DNA of 64,000 nucleotides from Tetrahymena thermophila SB210 (lineage: Eukaryota > Ciliophora > Oligohymenophorea > Hymenostomatida > Tetrahymenidae), in assembly GCF_000189635.1 (NCBI RefSeq), contig NW_002475930.1:248001-312000 (forward strand), read 5' to 3'. Positions 25,536 through 40,100 of the stretch are shown here, in pieces (positions within the stretch are counted from its first letter, which is position 1; the number at the start of each line of letters is the position of its first letter). Position numbers and translations under genes: made by a program. The notes under the pieces were generated by a model, which saw nothing but the letters and a program-made list of their open reading frames with translations, made no database searches and was not told the origin of the DNA.

Positions 25536-26381
25536 TTAAAAACTATTCAAACAAAATTAAATCTTCTAAAATACAATTATCTTAATTTCAATAAAATTTA
25601 TTAACTTACATTTTAAATTTAAAAACGATTTGAACTTTAACCTTATAAAATATATTTTATCTTTATTCTTGTATTTATAAATAAACTAAAAATCAATTTG
25701 TAATTAATCTTGCAATAAACTTTAAATAAAATTTTAATAATTTTATAATTACCAAATACAAATGATCTATGAATTAAAAAAAGTAATTGCTTTTCATATT
25801 TTATATCACTCATAAAATTTACTTACAATAAATCCAAATAGTTATTAATATATTAATAATTTTGAATCTTATGTCAAAAAGGAATTAAATGAGAAAAGAT
25901 TTATCACTAATGATTAATAGTTTTATTATATTAATATTTTTTTGTTTGAATGTTTGTTTGTTTAAAACTAATAATATCTCCTTTAGTTTTTTAGATCTGC
26001 ATCAAATAGGCTCTTAATATTAAAAGAAACTGCTTAGGTCTGAAAAAAATAAAAGAGTGTTTGCTATATTTATTACAGTTATATTCTTATCAATTAATAA
26101 AAAGTTTTTGAGTTAAAAAAAATTTTTTAATTTAAAAATTATTTGAAAAATAATACTTTCATTTTATTAAAATGAATAAATATATTTAAGTTAAAAAAAA
26201 ATGATTAAACAATAACTTTAAATATTCATTTGATTAAATTCATTAAAAAACAAGCAAACAGTTATAAATCAGTATTTGTAATTAAAATATAAGTTTAAAG
26301 CATAATAATATTATAAATTTAATCAAAGTTAAAATTTTTAATAATAATTTTTAGTTAGTTAGTTAGTTATCTCAACTTTCT
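25536..26381. other. convergent intergenic spacer
   Basis: AT-rich gap between the 3' ends of two convergent genes. There is no gene, only short A/T runs and a small TTAG tract at its right end. Confidence 0.6.
26351..26369. repeat. short TTAG tandem repeat
   Basis: Four to five TTAG units lie a few bases beyond the stop codon of the large minus-strand gene. Simple sequence; the unit does not match the ciliate telomere repeat (GGGGTT). Confidence 0.85.
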
Positions 26382-29300
26382 CCTAGACATAAATTCTTAG
26401 CTTTTATGAGCTTGAGCATCAGAACTGAGTTACAGCTTTACTGTAATTTTATAATAAAGAAATCAATAACAAAGTAATCTGCAATTATTGTAATGATTAA
26501 AAGGGCTATGAAGTTTGTAAATTCTTTTAGGGTATTAATATTCGAAGAAGTTAGATTGCTAAACATTACCAAACAATAGACAGTCAATGTGAGGATAAAA
26601 ATATATTTTAAAAAAGACGAGTAAGAATATCTAACTTAGGATGTACATATCTTTTCAATAGTTGCTAATATGTAGAGGATAGCAGGGATTACATATTAAA
26701 TTATTGCCTTACCAATAAGAACTTAAAAGAAAATAGATAACCCTACACCAAAAGTCAGAGAATCGAGAGGAGTCTCTATATTTACTGAAGATAATGTTAA
26801 CCATTCATAGATCGCAATAAATTAGAAGAAAAGAATAGTTCTAACTGGAGCAGTAACATAAGGGAGAGGATGAGTGAATGAAAAGATAGGATGATAATAA
26901 ATAAGCAATCTGAGCTTTTCTTGCTGCGCTTTGTCAATGTATTATTTATTTTTATCAAGCTTTTCTACATACTTACGTAAGGACTCTGCACGTTCTCTTT
27001 ATTCATTATTTTCTTGTATAGGAACTCCCTATATAATGTTTGGAGACACTTCTAGAGTATATGGATCATTCATGACTATTTAATCTGGTGCATTTGTTGG
27101 ATTTTACAATAGAGTCATTTATGGAGAAGCTTAGTTTGTCATATAAGGCTACTGATAAAATGTGCTTATAGGAATGATATTCACTTCTTTCTCCTTAAAA
27201 TTTTTGGCTGGTTCTCCACTTTAGTCGTCTTAGTTAGCCATATCAATTTCTTATTCTTTTAATCTTCTTGCTAAATTTTGGGCTATTTTATCTATTTGTT
27301 CTGGATTTTAGCTAACCATGTTGGCATTATCAATGTTTACTTAGTCTATCTACAATTTAGAAATTTTACTTTTACTTTTTATTTGAACTTTTTAGGTTTC
27401 TGTGGCATCACCAAAAATTGGTACTCCTGCTATCATTTATTCTTTTTCAATCTCTCTATGATGAGTCACATGGATACCTTCAAGCTTCATTTCTTTCTAT
27501 TAAGGCGGGTATTAAAATTATTGCTACTGATTGAAAATAGAATCTATTTATTGATCTTAGTTTATATTAATAGTCACTCCACCATTTTACTAATTAGGAG
27601 GGCTTTTCTAAATCAAACTATTACTCTGAACCTATTATTAGATTATCTAGCTTTATCTGCGTTTCTAAATTTTGTCTCTTTTTATTGCAACGATTCCCCA
27701 AACATGACCAAGAGTTATAATAATTACAAAATTCAAAACAATAAACAACTAATTTATTTATTATTTATTAGATTAATAAAAATATATTTGTAATGAATAA
27801 GAAATATTACAGATTACTAAAACTAGTAACTGGAACTTGAAGATAAACTCTTATTATCTGAAGATTTTGTGTAATAGTTAGGATTATAAGATTCGATTTA
27901 TACAGCAAAATTAGTAAGGTGGTTTGTAACGCAAGTAAAAGTACCATCACCATTATCTATGGTTTTCAACCCATTTGATGTCCAAGTTCCATCTTATAAT
28001 TGGTAAGTACAATTCAACGTATAAGGTAATTAATAGAACTACATATCTTGTTGAGTAATCTATATATAGATAGAAATAAAGAATATATTTAATTTAAAAG
28101 AAATAAGTAAAATTTTAGCCAGTAAATAAGTAAGATAAATGATTCTAATGAAAAATATTTGTTTTTGAAAATATCTTACTTATCTTTATAAAGTAATTTA
28201 GATAGGAGTTTATGTGTTCTACACTTAGTACTATTACATGTTGCTTTTTGATCTTATAGTAATATCAATAATATTTGATGCTACCAAATTGTAAGTAGTG
28301 TTAGTATAATTTTATTATGATATTTGTTATAAATCGCAAGGATAAACTATAGCTTATGCATATAGATTTCCAGCCTAGTAGCCGAATACTGAAGTAGGAA
28401 TAAATAAATCCCATGAAGTTTATGGGGTCATTCCATCTCCTGTCATTTCAATTTGTTAATTTCCTTGGTAATTTGCATAAGTTAAATCTTGGATCTGTGC
28501 ATTTACGTTATTTAATGAGAATGTCATTTGTTGCCCTTATTATAAATTATTTTATAGCAAATATAAAGTTTACACAAAATTATTTTAAACAGCTTAAACC
28601 AAGCTTTGAGTCACTGTACCATTCGAGCTAGCTTTTCTTAGAATATCAATAGCAAAATCGTTTATAGATAATAATTAACCAGTTGATTAAATTGCATTGG
28701 AATTTGTATAGATTTAAGGAGAATTTAGTAAATTCATGAACTTTGACATGATGTCGCTGTTAAATACATCTCTTATTTAAACAAGATAATACATTTGATT
28801 GATCAAATTTGATAAGCTTTATTTATTAAAATAAAAAAACAATTAATTATAAAAATTTTTAGATATTGAAATATTGTAAATCTTTATTAATTAACATCTA
28901 ATTAACACTAAAATTTTGAAAGTTTTGATCAAAACCTAACGGCTTCTAAAATATGTAAGTGAGGAGGATAGGTGTTAATTAATTAAAGAGGATTTACAAT
29001 ATATTTTTTTTCAATTATAAAAATAAAATAAATTTTATTTTGTTTTACATATTTGTTGATGTAGTCGGGTTTAAAGTAATGTTTTATAGCAATTAGCTTG
29101 ATTAATCTAAAAAGCTATTATAAACCATTTGGACCAAGTTAAGATCAGCAGTGCTCCAGCTGCAAATTTCACCAGAAAAGCCGACAAAACAGTCACATTT
29201 ATTATAATAAGAAGTTATATTTTATTTGCAAGTACCTTAACCTGAACAATCTTTGGCTGCATTACAGGTTATAAATATATCGATAAAGGGTTGGTTGGAA

Positions 29301-32300
29301 ATCATTTTTTGGATGGATATAGCTTACTTTTAGCCCAGATCAAGACTGGGTACTATATTATTTTTTTGCAATTATTATGTGAATGCAATTAAGCTTGTTA
29401 AATTAATTGGTGCATTCTAATTCACATTTAATTAATTTATTATTTGCTATAATTTAGTTGATAATGATTATTAATTTTGTGTTTAATTGCATGGCTACAA
29501 ATTTATAGTTAGATTGTAAACCCTTTACAGAGCAGAAACTCCATATACAGTTAAGTAGATTGTGATATTAGCAGGTGCAAAAATTTATGGGAACGTGTAG
29601 GCGTAAGTGTAATTTAATCCTAAAGCCTGATCAGGATTACTTCTGAAAAACTAATCGTTTGTTTAGAATATTGTGTAATTATTGTAAGGATAGCTGATGG
29701 CTGACATTTGAGCACTTATCTGATACTATAGTAAATAATCATCAGGACTAATATTATCTAGATAAAAACCAGAAATGCTAAAATAAAATGTTTAATTTAG
29801 TGCAGTTCCCGATGTCTAATCGACAGTAAAATTACCTGGAATCAGCTTAAAGGTAGAAATTTATTAACTGCTAGAGTAATTAACGTTATTCATAGTAACG
29901 TTACAAGTAATATTATAAGATTAGTCTTCTTGTAAAGTGTTAGCTGGAATTACTCCATTAAATTTTGTATATTATCCTTAGTTTATGTTCTACATTTAAA
30001 TTGGAAGATTAAGGCCAGCTACTGTGCAATTGTACTTAGGGTTTTAGGTTAAGCTTTGGATTGTATTAATAGCTAGAGCAATATTAATATTACTTTAAAC
30101 ACAAAAAAGGTTATCTACAGAATTAGTATAATCAACAATAACATCTATTTCAGTATTGACGTTACAAGTATATTAATTATTTTATGCTACAGTTCCTGGC
30201 GGACAATTTTACAAGCAATCATAAACATTTTAATTAGTTACTTAAGGATGTAAAATGCTGCTCAATATAGAATAAAGTCCAGATGCACAAACTTAACATT
30301 GGCTTTAACATTACTTGCATTAAGAACTTCCAGGAGGAACAATATACCCTTAATCACAAGTTTTTGTACAAACTTAAAAAGGCTATCCTCCAGTTGAAGG
30401 AAATCTAATTTGCTAGTAATAACCTGTAGCACAACCCAAACAATTTTAATCTGTAATTAAATTGATAAAAATATTAATATAATTACAAATTTACTGAAAT
30501 AATGCAAATTAATTAAAATGATATTTTACTCCCTTGTGAGTCACAATTTGAACACGAAGGATCACAACTAATGCAATAAGAAGTCAAGCTTTTATTATTT
30601 ATCCTATTTTATAATTAATTATGATCTTAAAATACTATTTTTAAATTTTTTACCCTAAATTTTAATCGTTGGAATATGAATTAGTATCAAAGAACTACTA
30701 ACTGGTGCATGGAGTATTTACACACATATTTTATATTTAAGTATATCCTGAAGTACAAGACTAAACACACTATCTACTGTTAATGCTCACTTAGCTAAAT
30801 AAACTTTGAGGGCATTTAGCTACACATGAGTTGTAGAAATATGGAGTCCTACCTTAATAATAAAAAACTTTTCCAATTTAATAAAGGTTTTAAGGACATC
30901 TATTAATTATTTTTATAACATAAGTATGAATGATGAATTATTGAATAATAGGCTTAATTTGAATTTTAAATAAACAAAGTTGGCAATTAATTTATTTACT
31001 GTTAACTGCAGACTCCTTGGCTTTAAAAATAATCTGGATTATTGCATTAAACACATTCAGTGATCATATTTGATACTTATAACAAACAAAAGTTGCAAGA
31101 ATAATCACACATGCAAGTATCACCTTGAAGAATAGTACCTGTTGGGCATGAATCTAAACTGTGTTTATATAAATAATAATATGAATTAAAAACAATATTA
31201 ATCAATTTATTTATTTATATATTTTTAGGTATTTTTCCCTTCTATTATTATAATAATAAACTATTTACCATAACTAGCTAAAATTAACTTAATTTTCTTT
31301 GCAATTCCCTACATTATAACCACTAAATGTACAAGCTCCAGTACTGTCAAGAGTAAAATCTGATGAAATGCAGGAAGTGCAAGTGAATTAGTCTTTACAA
31401 GATCCACAAGGATAAGGACTATTAGAAAAAAATTTAAATAAATTTGCTTGAAAACAAAATAATTTCAATCAAATTATATTACCATTGCATGCATATTGAT
31501 TACTTTTAATATGGATCATAAAACAAAAATTGTGAACTATTACATTAATTTTAACAGTAATTGTTAGGATTAAGTAAATATCCATTTTTGCATGAAGTAC
31601 AATTATTTTAATAAACTGAACACGTTGCACAACTTGAGTTACACTTTTAGCAATTAGGCTATGAAACTATTTATTAAAACTTAAACTGTTACCATAAATC
31701 CATATCGCTTCTGCTTAATTGATTATAATAGCCATTTTAGCAAACTCCAACACATTACCCATTTGAAATCTAGAACTAAGTCTTATCAGTGCATGCTGTG
31801 CAAGTATTCTATAAAATATTAATTTAGAAATAAAATCAAATAAAACAAACTTCTACTTTATTTGGATTGTAATTACAATTAATGTCTTGAAAATTTTAAA
31901 CTTAAGATAAAGATAAAATAAAAAATTTAAAAAATGAAATAGTTGTTACCCCATCAATACATTAAACGCAATTTGGAGGACAAGGTTAGCAAAATCCATT
32001 ATTATTATATTCGCCATAATTACATTTTTGAATACATGCACTACCACTTAAAATCATATTATTTGGGCATGAAGTACAATAATGATCACTTTTTTAGCAA
32101 GTTTGGCAGTTAGAACTACAAGGTAAGCACTGTTTATTAGATTAATAATATCCTTAGGCACATTAATAGCAATTTGAATTGCCAGCTGAAAAACAATGAA
32201 GGCCTATTTGTATAAATTTAGTTTTATAAATAAATGATAAATAAAATATATATTGATTGATTTATGTTTAGAAGTTAATATTGTTTTACTTTCTAACTCA

Positions 32301-33343
32301 ACAAATTAAAAATAAATGAAATAATTTGTTATTTAATTAATTTTTTACATGAAACGTCACATTTTTAACTGCAATTTCCTTAAGAATCTTGATAATAACC
32401 CAATTGGCAATTCCCTTTTAGTACACAAATCTACTAGTTATTGGATATTTGTAATTGGTAAGAAAGTAAGCAAGTATTGCATTTTGTTTTGTCTCCACTA
32501 CAATCTTAGCAATTTTAAATCTAACATGGTTCGCATAATCCAGTATTTTTATTTAATAAGAAACCATCTTCACAAATACTGCATTCATCCTTGCTGAAAC
32601 ATCTATTTTTATATTTATTATTTTATTTTAAAAAGCCTTTAAAAAATTAGAAGATATATTTGATCCACTTATTTTGCATTAAATTAATATATAAAAATTA
32701 TTCCAGTAGTATTAATCATAAATTAAAAAATTTGATTACATAATTTATGTTGTTAATTAGTAAATTAAAAAAAAGCTATTCAAAGTAAAGTAATTGCGTT
32801 TTATATTGATTTATTTATTTATTTATTCATTCATTTTTTGATCTATTCAACCAAAAACAGTTAATATCTAAGCGATGATCATTTCTTAAAAAAACTCTTA
32901 TATTTGTATTAATTTTAATATGGTATTTACTCTCTACAGTTTAGTATTGTACACGAAACACAAATAAGTTTGTTGCTGTATAGGTCTGGCGCTTACACAT
33001 AGCCATCAACACAATCATAGCATGATGTAGGTTATCCATCATAACATGATTTACATGTTTAGTAGCAATCCTAACAAGGTGATGTTGGTGAAGTTTTGTA
33101 TTATCCCAAAGGGCATGGACCTATATTTATGCATGCTTATAATTGCAAATCGTAGGTCATATTTGTTTCACATTAAGTGCACTCTTGAGTAGATGTGCTG
33201 CAAGTAATACAATGTTTTATATTACAAGCATTATTAGTAGTTTGATTCGGATTGTTACTGGTATTTGAAGTTTGAGCGTGAGCTTCTTTGATAGAGACGA
33301 ATATCAAGCAGCTAAAAATCTAGAATAATGTTAACTTATCCAT
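26382..33343 (-). CDS. polycystin-1/REJ-like Cys-rich multi-pass membrane protein (copy A)
   Basis: A large multi-exon gene from ATG 33343 to TGA 26382-26384. Exon 1 (33343-32931) encodes a signal peptide (MDKLTLFQIFSCLIFVSIK) and the first of many furin/TNFR-like Cys repeats (CNIKHCITCS, CQDCYQTCKSC). Cys-rich exons split by small introns run to about 30.3 kb. From about 30.3 to 28.1 kb the translation is beta-rich, Ser/Thr/Asn-rich and cysteine-poor, REJ-like. A GPS-like motif follows (27902-28011), then TM1 (LFIVLNFVIIITLGHVWGIV), a Gln-rich cytosolic stretch of about 270 residues and a C-terminal block with several more TM segments beginning YHPIFSFTHPLPYV. This order is that of polycystin-1/REJ-type proteins, which sense ligands or mechanical cues, although no PLAT domain was seen. 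Exact exon borders were only partly resolved. A paralogue lies directly upstream at 34125-40964. Confidence 0.75.
27902..28011 (-). other. GPS-like autoproteolysis motif in copy A
   Basis: Read on the minus strand, the segment gives NCTYQLQDGTW, then a turn, then TCVTNHLTNFAV. Cys, Trp, Cys and the HLT-x-FAV end match the GPS motif that sits just before TM1 in adhesion receptors and polycystin-1-like proteins. The usual pattern has four Cys; I count two here, so self-cleavage is uncertain. Confidence 0.6.
28871..29002. repeat. inverted repeat inside an intron of copy A
   Basis: The left arm (28871-28908) begins ATATTGTAAATC and ends AATTAACAC. The right arm (28972-29002) is its imperfect reverse complement, GTGTTAATTAATT...GATTTACAATAT. 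The roughly 60-bp centre contains a perfect 14-bp palindrome GTTTTGATCAAAAC (28922-28935). The whole lies within a 232-nt intron (28817-29048). It resembles a small MITE-like insertion or a stable intronic hairpin. Confidence 0.7.
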
Positions 33344-34124
33344 GCTATATAATTTGCTTAACTAACTTTTAATTGCTAAATTGGCAGAAAGATAGATAGA
33401 TATGTAAATAAATAAATAGAAGAATGAATGAATCTGTTTACTTTTTATGATGTTAATTTTTTTATTTTTTATCTAATCAAAATATTATAAAGTGTATTAA
33501 AAAACAGGCTTATAATCAATCAAAGATCTTAACGCTATTGAAAGGTAAGAGTGATCCTAAAATTTATTTTTTATTCAAGCAAAAGTTCTTAATTATTTTT
33601 ACACAAATAAATAAACAAGCATTTGAACTCACAAATTCAGTTCGAAATAATCATTATATGCTTATATCTTTTTTTTAAAAATCACCTTGAACAAAATCTT
33701 ATTTAATTTGTAAACGGTAAACATAAATGTGATTATAAATATAGTCAATCTACCTATAGAAGAATCAAACAATTTAAAATTTAAATCGAATGATTTCGGG
33801 AATATTAAGAAATTGTGTGAATAATTTAATGAATGCACAAAAAACATTAAATAAATATTAAAAAAATAATATAAAAGCGGAACCAGCAGTAGCTAGCTGC
33901 TGTAGTAAAAATTAAAAGAATTTAATAATTTGTTATTTGAATAGAACATGAATAATATAATTTTTTGTATTTAATTGATAGATAGAGTAAATTTATTATT
34001 TTAAATTAAAAAGAGAAATATTAAATTATGTTTTAAAATATTTATTTGTTAATTTATTTTTAATAATTATTATTATTTTTACAGTTTATTTTTAGAATTT
34101 ATTATTTATTTTTTTGAAGAAAAT
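33344..34124. other. spacer between the tandem membrane-protein genes
   Basis: This holds the promoter region of copy A and the 3' flank of copy B. It contains the GC-richer hairpin at 33884-33902. The minus ORF at 33662-33847 is low-complexity and hydrophobic and is not supported as a gene. Confidence 0.6.
33884..33902. repeat. perfect-arm hairpin CAGCAG/CTGCTG
   Basis: CAGCAG, TAGCTAG, CTGCTG: six-base arms around a centre that is itself nearly palindromic. It stands out as GC-richer than everything around it. Role unknown. Confidence 0.7.
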
Positions 34125-37100
34125 TCAATTTAGCTTGATGTCATTATTTTTTAATCGAAGCCAATTTTCGCCTGTTTTGAAATTAACTTTTTGAAGCATA
34201 ATTATTAATAAGAATTCCAGAACAAAAAAGTCTAAAATTATGTTAATGGCAGTTTGAATCAAGAAATTTCTAAATTAACTCATTTATTCAATAAATTGAT
34301 TCACAATGCAAATTGTTATTATAAATATAATTTAGAGGAAGACAGTTATCATAGGGTAAAAAAGGCTTAGAATAGATTCTTAGATGCTGTTTGTAATTTT
34401 TTTGTAAATGCAAATTTTCAAATAAGCTATGGTGTGAATGAGGTAAGATAAAAAGGCTTTGATGAAGGAAGATATTAAAAAGAAATATAAGAAAGGAAGT
34501 AAGTTAACTTATCCTGGTTATTAAAAATTTTTCTATTTGGATACGCATATAATTGAAATTAGCTCATAATAAATTATGTTTAAAAAAAATAGAATAATTC
34601 TTTAATTAATATCCCGGTACCTCAAATTTCTTGTAAAAGAATAAACAGGATGATAATTTAATAAATTATCCTATATTATGGTTATTTCCTAAGATGGTTA
34701 TTAATTTTGTTCTTGACCTGTGCATTGTAGTTGCTTGCTCATATTTTATATTTCTTCATCTTTTGTTTTATACTTCTTCTCATCTTAAAAGAAATTTGTT
34801 TTATATATATAATTGTTTTCATTAGTTTTATTTTCTTATGACGCAACACAAATTTAATCAATTTAAGTTGCTATTATAGGAGTTTCGGTTGATATAACTT
34901 ACTTTTAAGCTAACTATTCGCTTTTTTGTAAATTTTAACTCTAAACACTATTAAAACACATTATTTTCATATTATCCTCTTCTAAATCACAATTAAAAGT
35001 GGGCTATTCTAGATACTTCTGCGTTTAAAAGATTCTATGATTAATTGAAGCATTCTAATAATGCATTGTGTCTTGCTTTAGAGTGTAATTTAAATGTTAT
35101 TATTCGTTGCTTGTAGTTTCCTTTACATCTGATTATTATTTTTCACAACAAATCTATTCTCTTTGCTTATATTAATCAAGATTACTCAATTAACAACAGT
35201 CAAAAACTTAGTCTTAATTTATTTTCTGGATTTCTTAGAATGAAAAATATTTCAAAATTAAATTCTACTGAAATGAGTGCAAATCGCATTTCTCTGAAAC
35301 AAATTATTTTTGGAGACCAGAGTTTTATTAATTACTATTTTTTTAATTACTTTAAATTTCTTTCTCAATTTAATCCTTTCCATTTAATTTCTAATTTTAA
35401 AGTGACTGAATAATCAATTCTTAATTTTACTATTTTTTATTATTCCAACAAATGATCACTAATTACACAACTATCAAAATAGCCGTGTTTGTGATGGAGA
35501 AAATCTAACAAATTAACAAAAAAAATATTAATTAAAATTAAAATTTAAATAATAAAATTAAAATATTTAATTACATATTGTTTTAATTCAGATTTATCTA
35601 TCTACACTTATGCAGGTTATTAAGGCAGATTGTTTCCATTTTAGATTTATTTTTTATCATTTTTCACTATTTTAATCGCACATTAAGTAAGATAAATTAT
35701 TTTGCACCTCACAAAGTTGTCAAATATTTCTATTTATATATTATCTGATGACCAAACAGAATTCTAAAGTAGTTAAACACATTAATAAGATAAATTTGAT
35801 TCCTCATCTACAGAGATATCTTCAATTTTTATCTGCATATTTAATTATTTATTCATTTTTAAAAAAATTGATTAAATTTCAAAATTTTACATTTAATGGG
35901 ATGTCAAGGATAATTGAGCTTTCTAAGCTTTTAGCATTATAATTTTTATTCTAATAATCTTTATCTTATAGCTATAACATTATTATATCACTTGCAAATA
36001 TGCTAGAATATAACTAAGTCATATCAATTTTTTATTTGGTAACACTTATTGTGTGTTTAATAATTATGAATTTTAAATTTTCGCCCACTTTAACCAATTC
36101 TTTAATAGGAAGGGAAATAAAGTAATCTGAACCAACAATCTAAAAATCGCTTAGAGAGACATTTTTCATAACAGCGAGATCTTATTTTAAGACTGATAAA
36201 TTGTTAAAATCATACTAAATCTTATATCCATGATTTGTAACCACCTTCCCAAATAAATGCTGCAAGTTATTAATTATTCTTTAAAAGTAATTATTTTATC
36301 CCATTTTGCCTAATTCTGTAAATTTCCTAACGAGATCAATCAAAACATCGGCTATGAATAAAATTTTGTCTAAGTTTTACTTCATAATTTTATCATTAAC
36401 AAAAAAGTGATTTAGCACTATATCAATTAATATTTCAGACATCTCGTAATTAATAATGTCTTTCATTTAGCAAATAAAATGAATTGATTCTAAAATGTTG
36501 TTGTATCTAAATTTTTTAATATTTTAATGCATTAATAAGAAAATGTAAATAAATTTACTTGTTAATTTTAAATTAATTAGATAAAGATAAAATGTGTATT
36601 TCTATCATCTCATACTTAAGCTAAGGTAAACTTATGAGATAAATTTTTTATACTTCTTGGTAGTTATCTGCTTTCCATAAGCAATTTTCTCCTTAGTAAC
36701 CTTGATTACACTAACATTTTTAGGAGTAAGACTAAATTTGTGAAAGACATTCTCCTTGTTCAAAACAATCAGTTTAGTTATTGCAAGGAATCTAATAGTC
36801 CTTTACTTGTTGCAATTATATTACCTTTGATTTGGAAGAAATTTAGCTAATATTAAATTTAGGTATAACCCCTAAAAGTAATAACTAACTATTAAACTAT
36901 ATCAATACTTCACTGTTAAATGGCTCTCCTTTTTATAAATTATATTCATATACTGTCTTTTATATGAGAGATTAAATATCTACAACTTTTATGTAATAAG
37001 GTTCTATATTCAGTTAAATAACCTAATAATCTGTTATTTTTTAGAAACTAGCAGCAAGAATCACTCTTACTTTTTGTTAATTTTTTATGTACGGAAATGT

Positions 37101-40100
37101 GTAATTTAATGAGTAGCTAAAGTTGAGTAAAAGAGATGGATTTATACTATAAAATGATTAGTCTGTATTAAGCAAAGTAGTATTAGTAAACTAAGAGTGA
37201 TAGCTATAATTTTCTACATACAAAGTGTAATTAAAACTATAATATTCACTACTCACATTCTCAAATTTGTAGCCATTAATAATAAATTAGAAGGTATCAA
37301 TTATTGCTACACCACTAGTAGAGTTTGAATAAAAATTTCCAGCAATCATCTTTAAAGTTTCTACCTAAGTAGTACTTTCGAATTTCTGTTTAAACATTAA
37401 AACTATGCACTTTAAGGTGTAAACTCTTCCCTCTTTCAGAATGCTCGCATTGATAGCTGAAGAAAATAATTTTTAATTTAAATTATTTTACTGCATTTGC
37501 AAATATTAATTAATTTCTAATATTGTGCAGCTTACCAATTTATCTTAAGGTATCTCGTAAGGAGAGTTAATTTCCAAACTGAAATTAATTTAATCTGTTG
37601 TAAAATACTTATTTTAAATCTAATTATTGCTTTTATCAAAAATAAATTGAAGCTTGACATCGAGTTTGCATTCTTTTATTTTAGCATCATAATAAGTGTT
37701 TGAGGGGCATTATTAAACACAAAAATATTTATTTAAGTCAATATCGTTTTAATTTGCATTATAACTATCTAAAAATTTAGGTTATACTTTAAATAATGTG
37801 TTGATACAGGAACTACAATTTTTTTTACAAACATGACATTCATCTCTTGCAGTTGTGTCAAGCTGTATAACTTTAATTTATTCGTATCCTTTATCACACT
37901 CTTATTAACATTAGTGACCAATTTTGTTATTATTATTATTAATATTATCTGTGAATTTCTCCTATAAAGTAAAACCTTGTTTACAACTAATACAGTCAGT
38001 GCCTTAGGAATAAATAATAAAAATCAAAATATAAATATAAATAATTAAAATATACTTAAAGGTCCTACGCATTATGCACACTCTGAAAAACATTTCTTAC
38101 AATATGTTAACTCTTAAATAGTCTAACTATTAAGTTTAATTTTATTTATTACAAAGTTAAAATAAATCATCAAGATATCCAAAATTTCTTTGAAAAACAT
38201 GATAAGAAATTATTAAATGTAAAAAATTAATCAAAGATTTGTATTAAAAAAAAATTAGCATTCACATGATTATTTCTTTTTTAATAATTTTGGTTAATTT
38301 GGAAGGAATTTTAGAGGGAAAATAAGTAATTTTATCAAACTAAAAATAAATCAAGAAGTATTTAGCAATATTGAATTAATAAAAAAACACTTAAAGAAGA
38401 AAAAGAATTGTTCGATTAATAAATAATAGCTTACTTGATATTAATCAGATCATCAAATATTTTTTAATCAAAATATGTCTCTTTTTAGCATATTTACTTG
38501 TTTATGCAAAATTTAGACTTATACTTTTCAAAGTTGGCAGGGCATTAGTTAGTGCACTACTTATTCATATTTGGTGATATAGTTATTAATTAGTTATCTT
38601 GGCACTCAATTATACAAGATGTGTATTCATATTAATAATTTATTCCCTAGTAGATTGCAGTTGCAGCTTGAGTGTTTTCAGGGCATCTGTTTTTTTAGAA
38701 ATTTTATTAATGATTTCGTTTTTCAATAAAATTATGTTCATACTTATCTAAACAGGTACCTTAATATGAGTATTTGTTGTTCTATTTACAAGTTAAGCAT
38801 ATGGTCTGTAAAGTATTAGTATCAAAAACACATTCTTTACAACTATAATCACAATAACATTTGGTACCAAATTAAATTAGTCCTTTTGGGCATATATCGA
38901 AGCTTTTTTATATTTTGTGTAAATTAACTTTTATATTAGATTATAATAAATTATCATTACCAAAGTGGTGGGTTAGAAAACTCTAGAGTTCCTTATTTGC
39001 AAAATCCACCTTGAATATTTTAATAAAAGCACTTTCCATCAGACAGCGTGTATCCCTCAATGCATGATGTGCAAGTATTTCTATCTGAGCATTCTTAGCA
39101 AGGAACTTAACTATGTAGAATATTTTATAAAATTAAGAGTAATTTAATGAATCAGAAAGCAAATAAGTGAATAAGCAAGTTTCTTACCAGTTCATGCATA
39201 CAATTTATTATGTGATCGGGTCTATGTCTTTATATTAGTTGGATTAGCAATTTTTGGAGCATTTTTAATTTGAAAGGAAATAATCGGAACTACATTAAGT
39301 ACAATTTCTGTCAGTTTAAATGCACTCATTACAATTTGTATCACACATTTAGCAATTTATAGGTGAGATGATATCATCAAATTTATAATTTTACCATAGC
39401 AATGTATCTATAGAATTTAATTAATTATATTAACCTGAAGGACAGATATTTACACATTATCCATTAGCAATTTTGTAGTTAGTGTGATCTACGCACTTTG
39501 TGCAGGTATTCTTTTATTAAAAGTAAAGTTTACTTTTTCTCAAATTTAATCAGAAATTAATTCTAAGAATTCACGATAGATAGATCGATTGATCAATCTA
39601 TGTTTATTTAATTTATGAAAGGAAAAAAAAGTAATTAAAAACATACATAATCAATACAACTAAAGCAATTTGGTGCACAAGAAAAGCATTAACCATTATA
39701 GCCATACTCACCTTGTCTGCATTTAAGCTCACATCGAGACCCATTCAAAAAATACCCTTATTAGCAAGAAGTGCAATAATTACTTCTATATTTACATGTC
39801 TTACAATTAGGTTCACATTTCATGCAATACTAATTATTCATGTAATACCCCGTATTACACTGATAGCATTTGTCATTTCCGCTCTCATAGCAGTGCAAGC
39901 CTAAATAATTAAATTAATATGAAATAATATTAAATTTTAATAAATTATCAAATCAATAGCTATGATTTGCATTCTAAATAATAAAATACTTAAAAATAAC
40001 AAAATTTAATTAACAAATTGAATGCAATATTTTTTTTTAATTGTAATTTTTTTGAGAGTAATGACTGTAACCAAAATTAAATTAATTTTTACATGATTAA

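Noticed and set aside
26351..26369. TTAG tract as a telomere-like remnant
   Set aside because: The unit differs from the ciliate telomere repeat and the tract is short; simple sequence is enough to explain it.
27278..27793. Plus-strand ORF of 171 aa
   Set aside because: It is the antisense of the TM1 and Gln-rich cytosolic part of copy A.
34838..35455. Plus-strand ORF of 205 aa starting MTQHKFNQFK
   Set aside because: The minus strand over the same bases encodes the Gln-rich and multi-TM C-terminus of copy B, homologous in layout to copy A. The plus ORF is poor in acidic residues and rich in F, L, I and N, an antisense shadow.
39713..39904. Plus-strand ORF of 63 aa
   Set aside because: Antisense of a Cys-rich exon of copy B.
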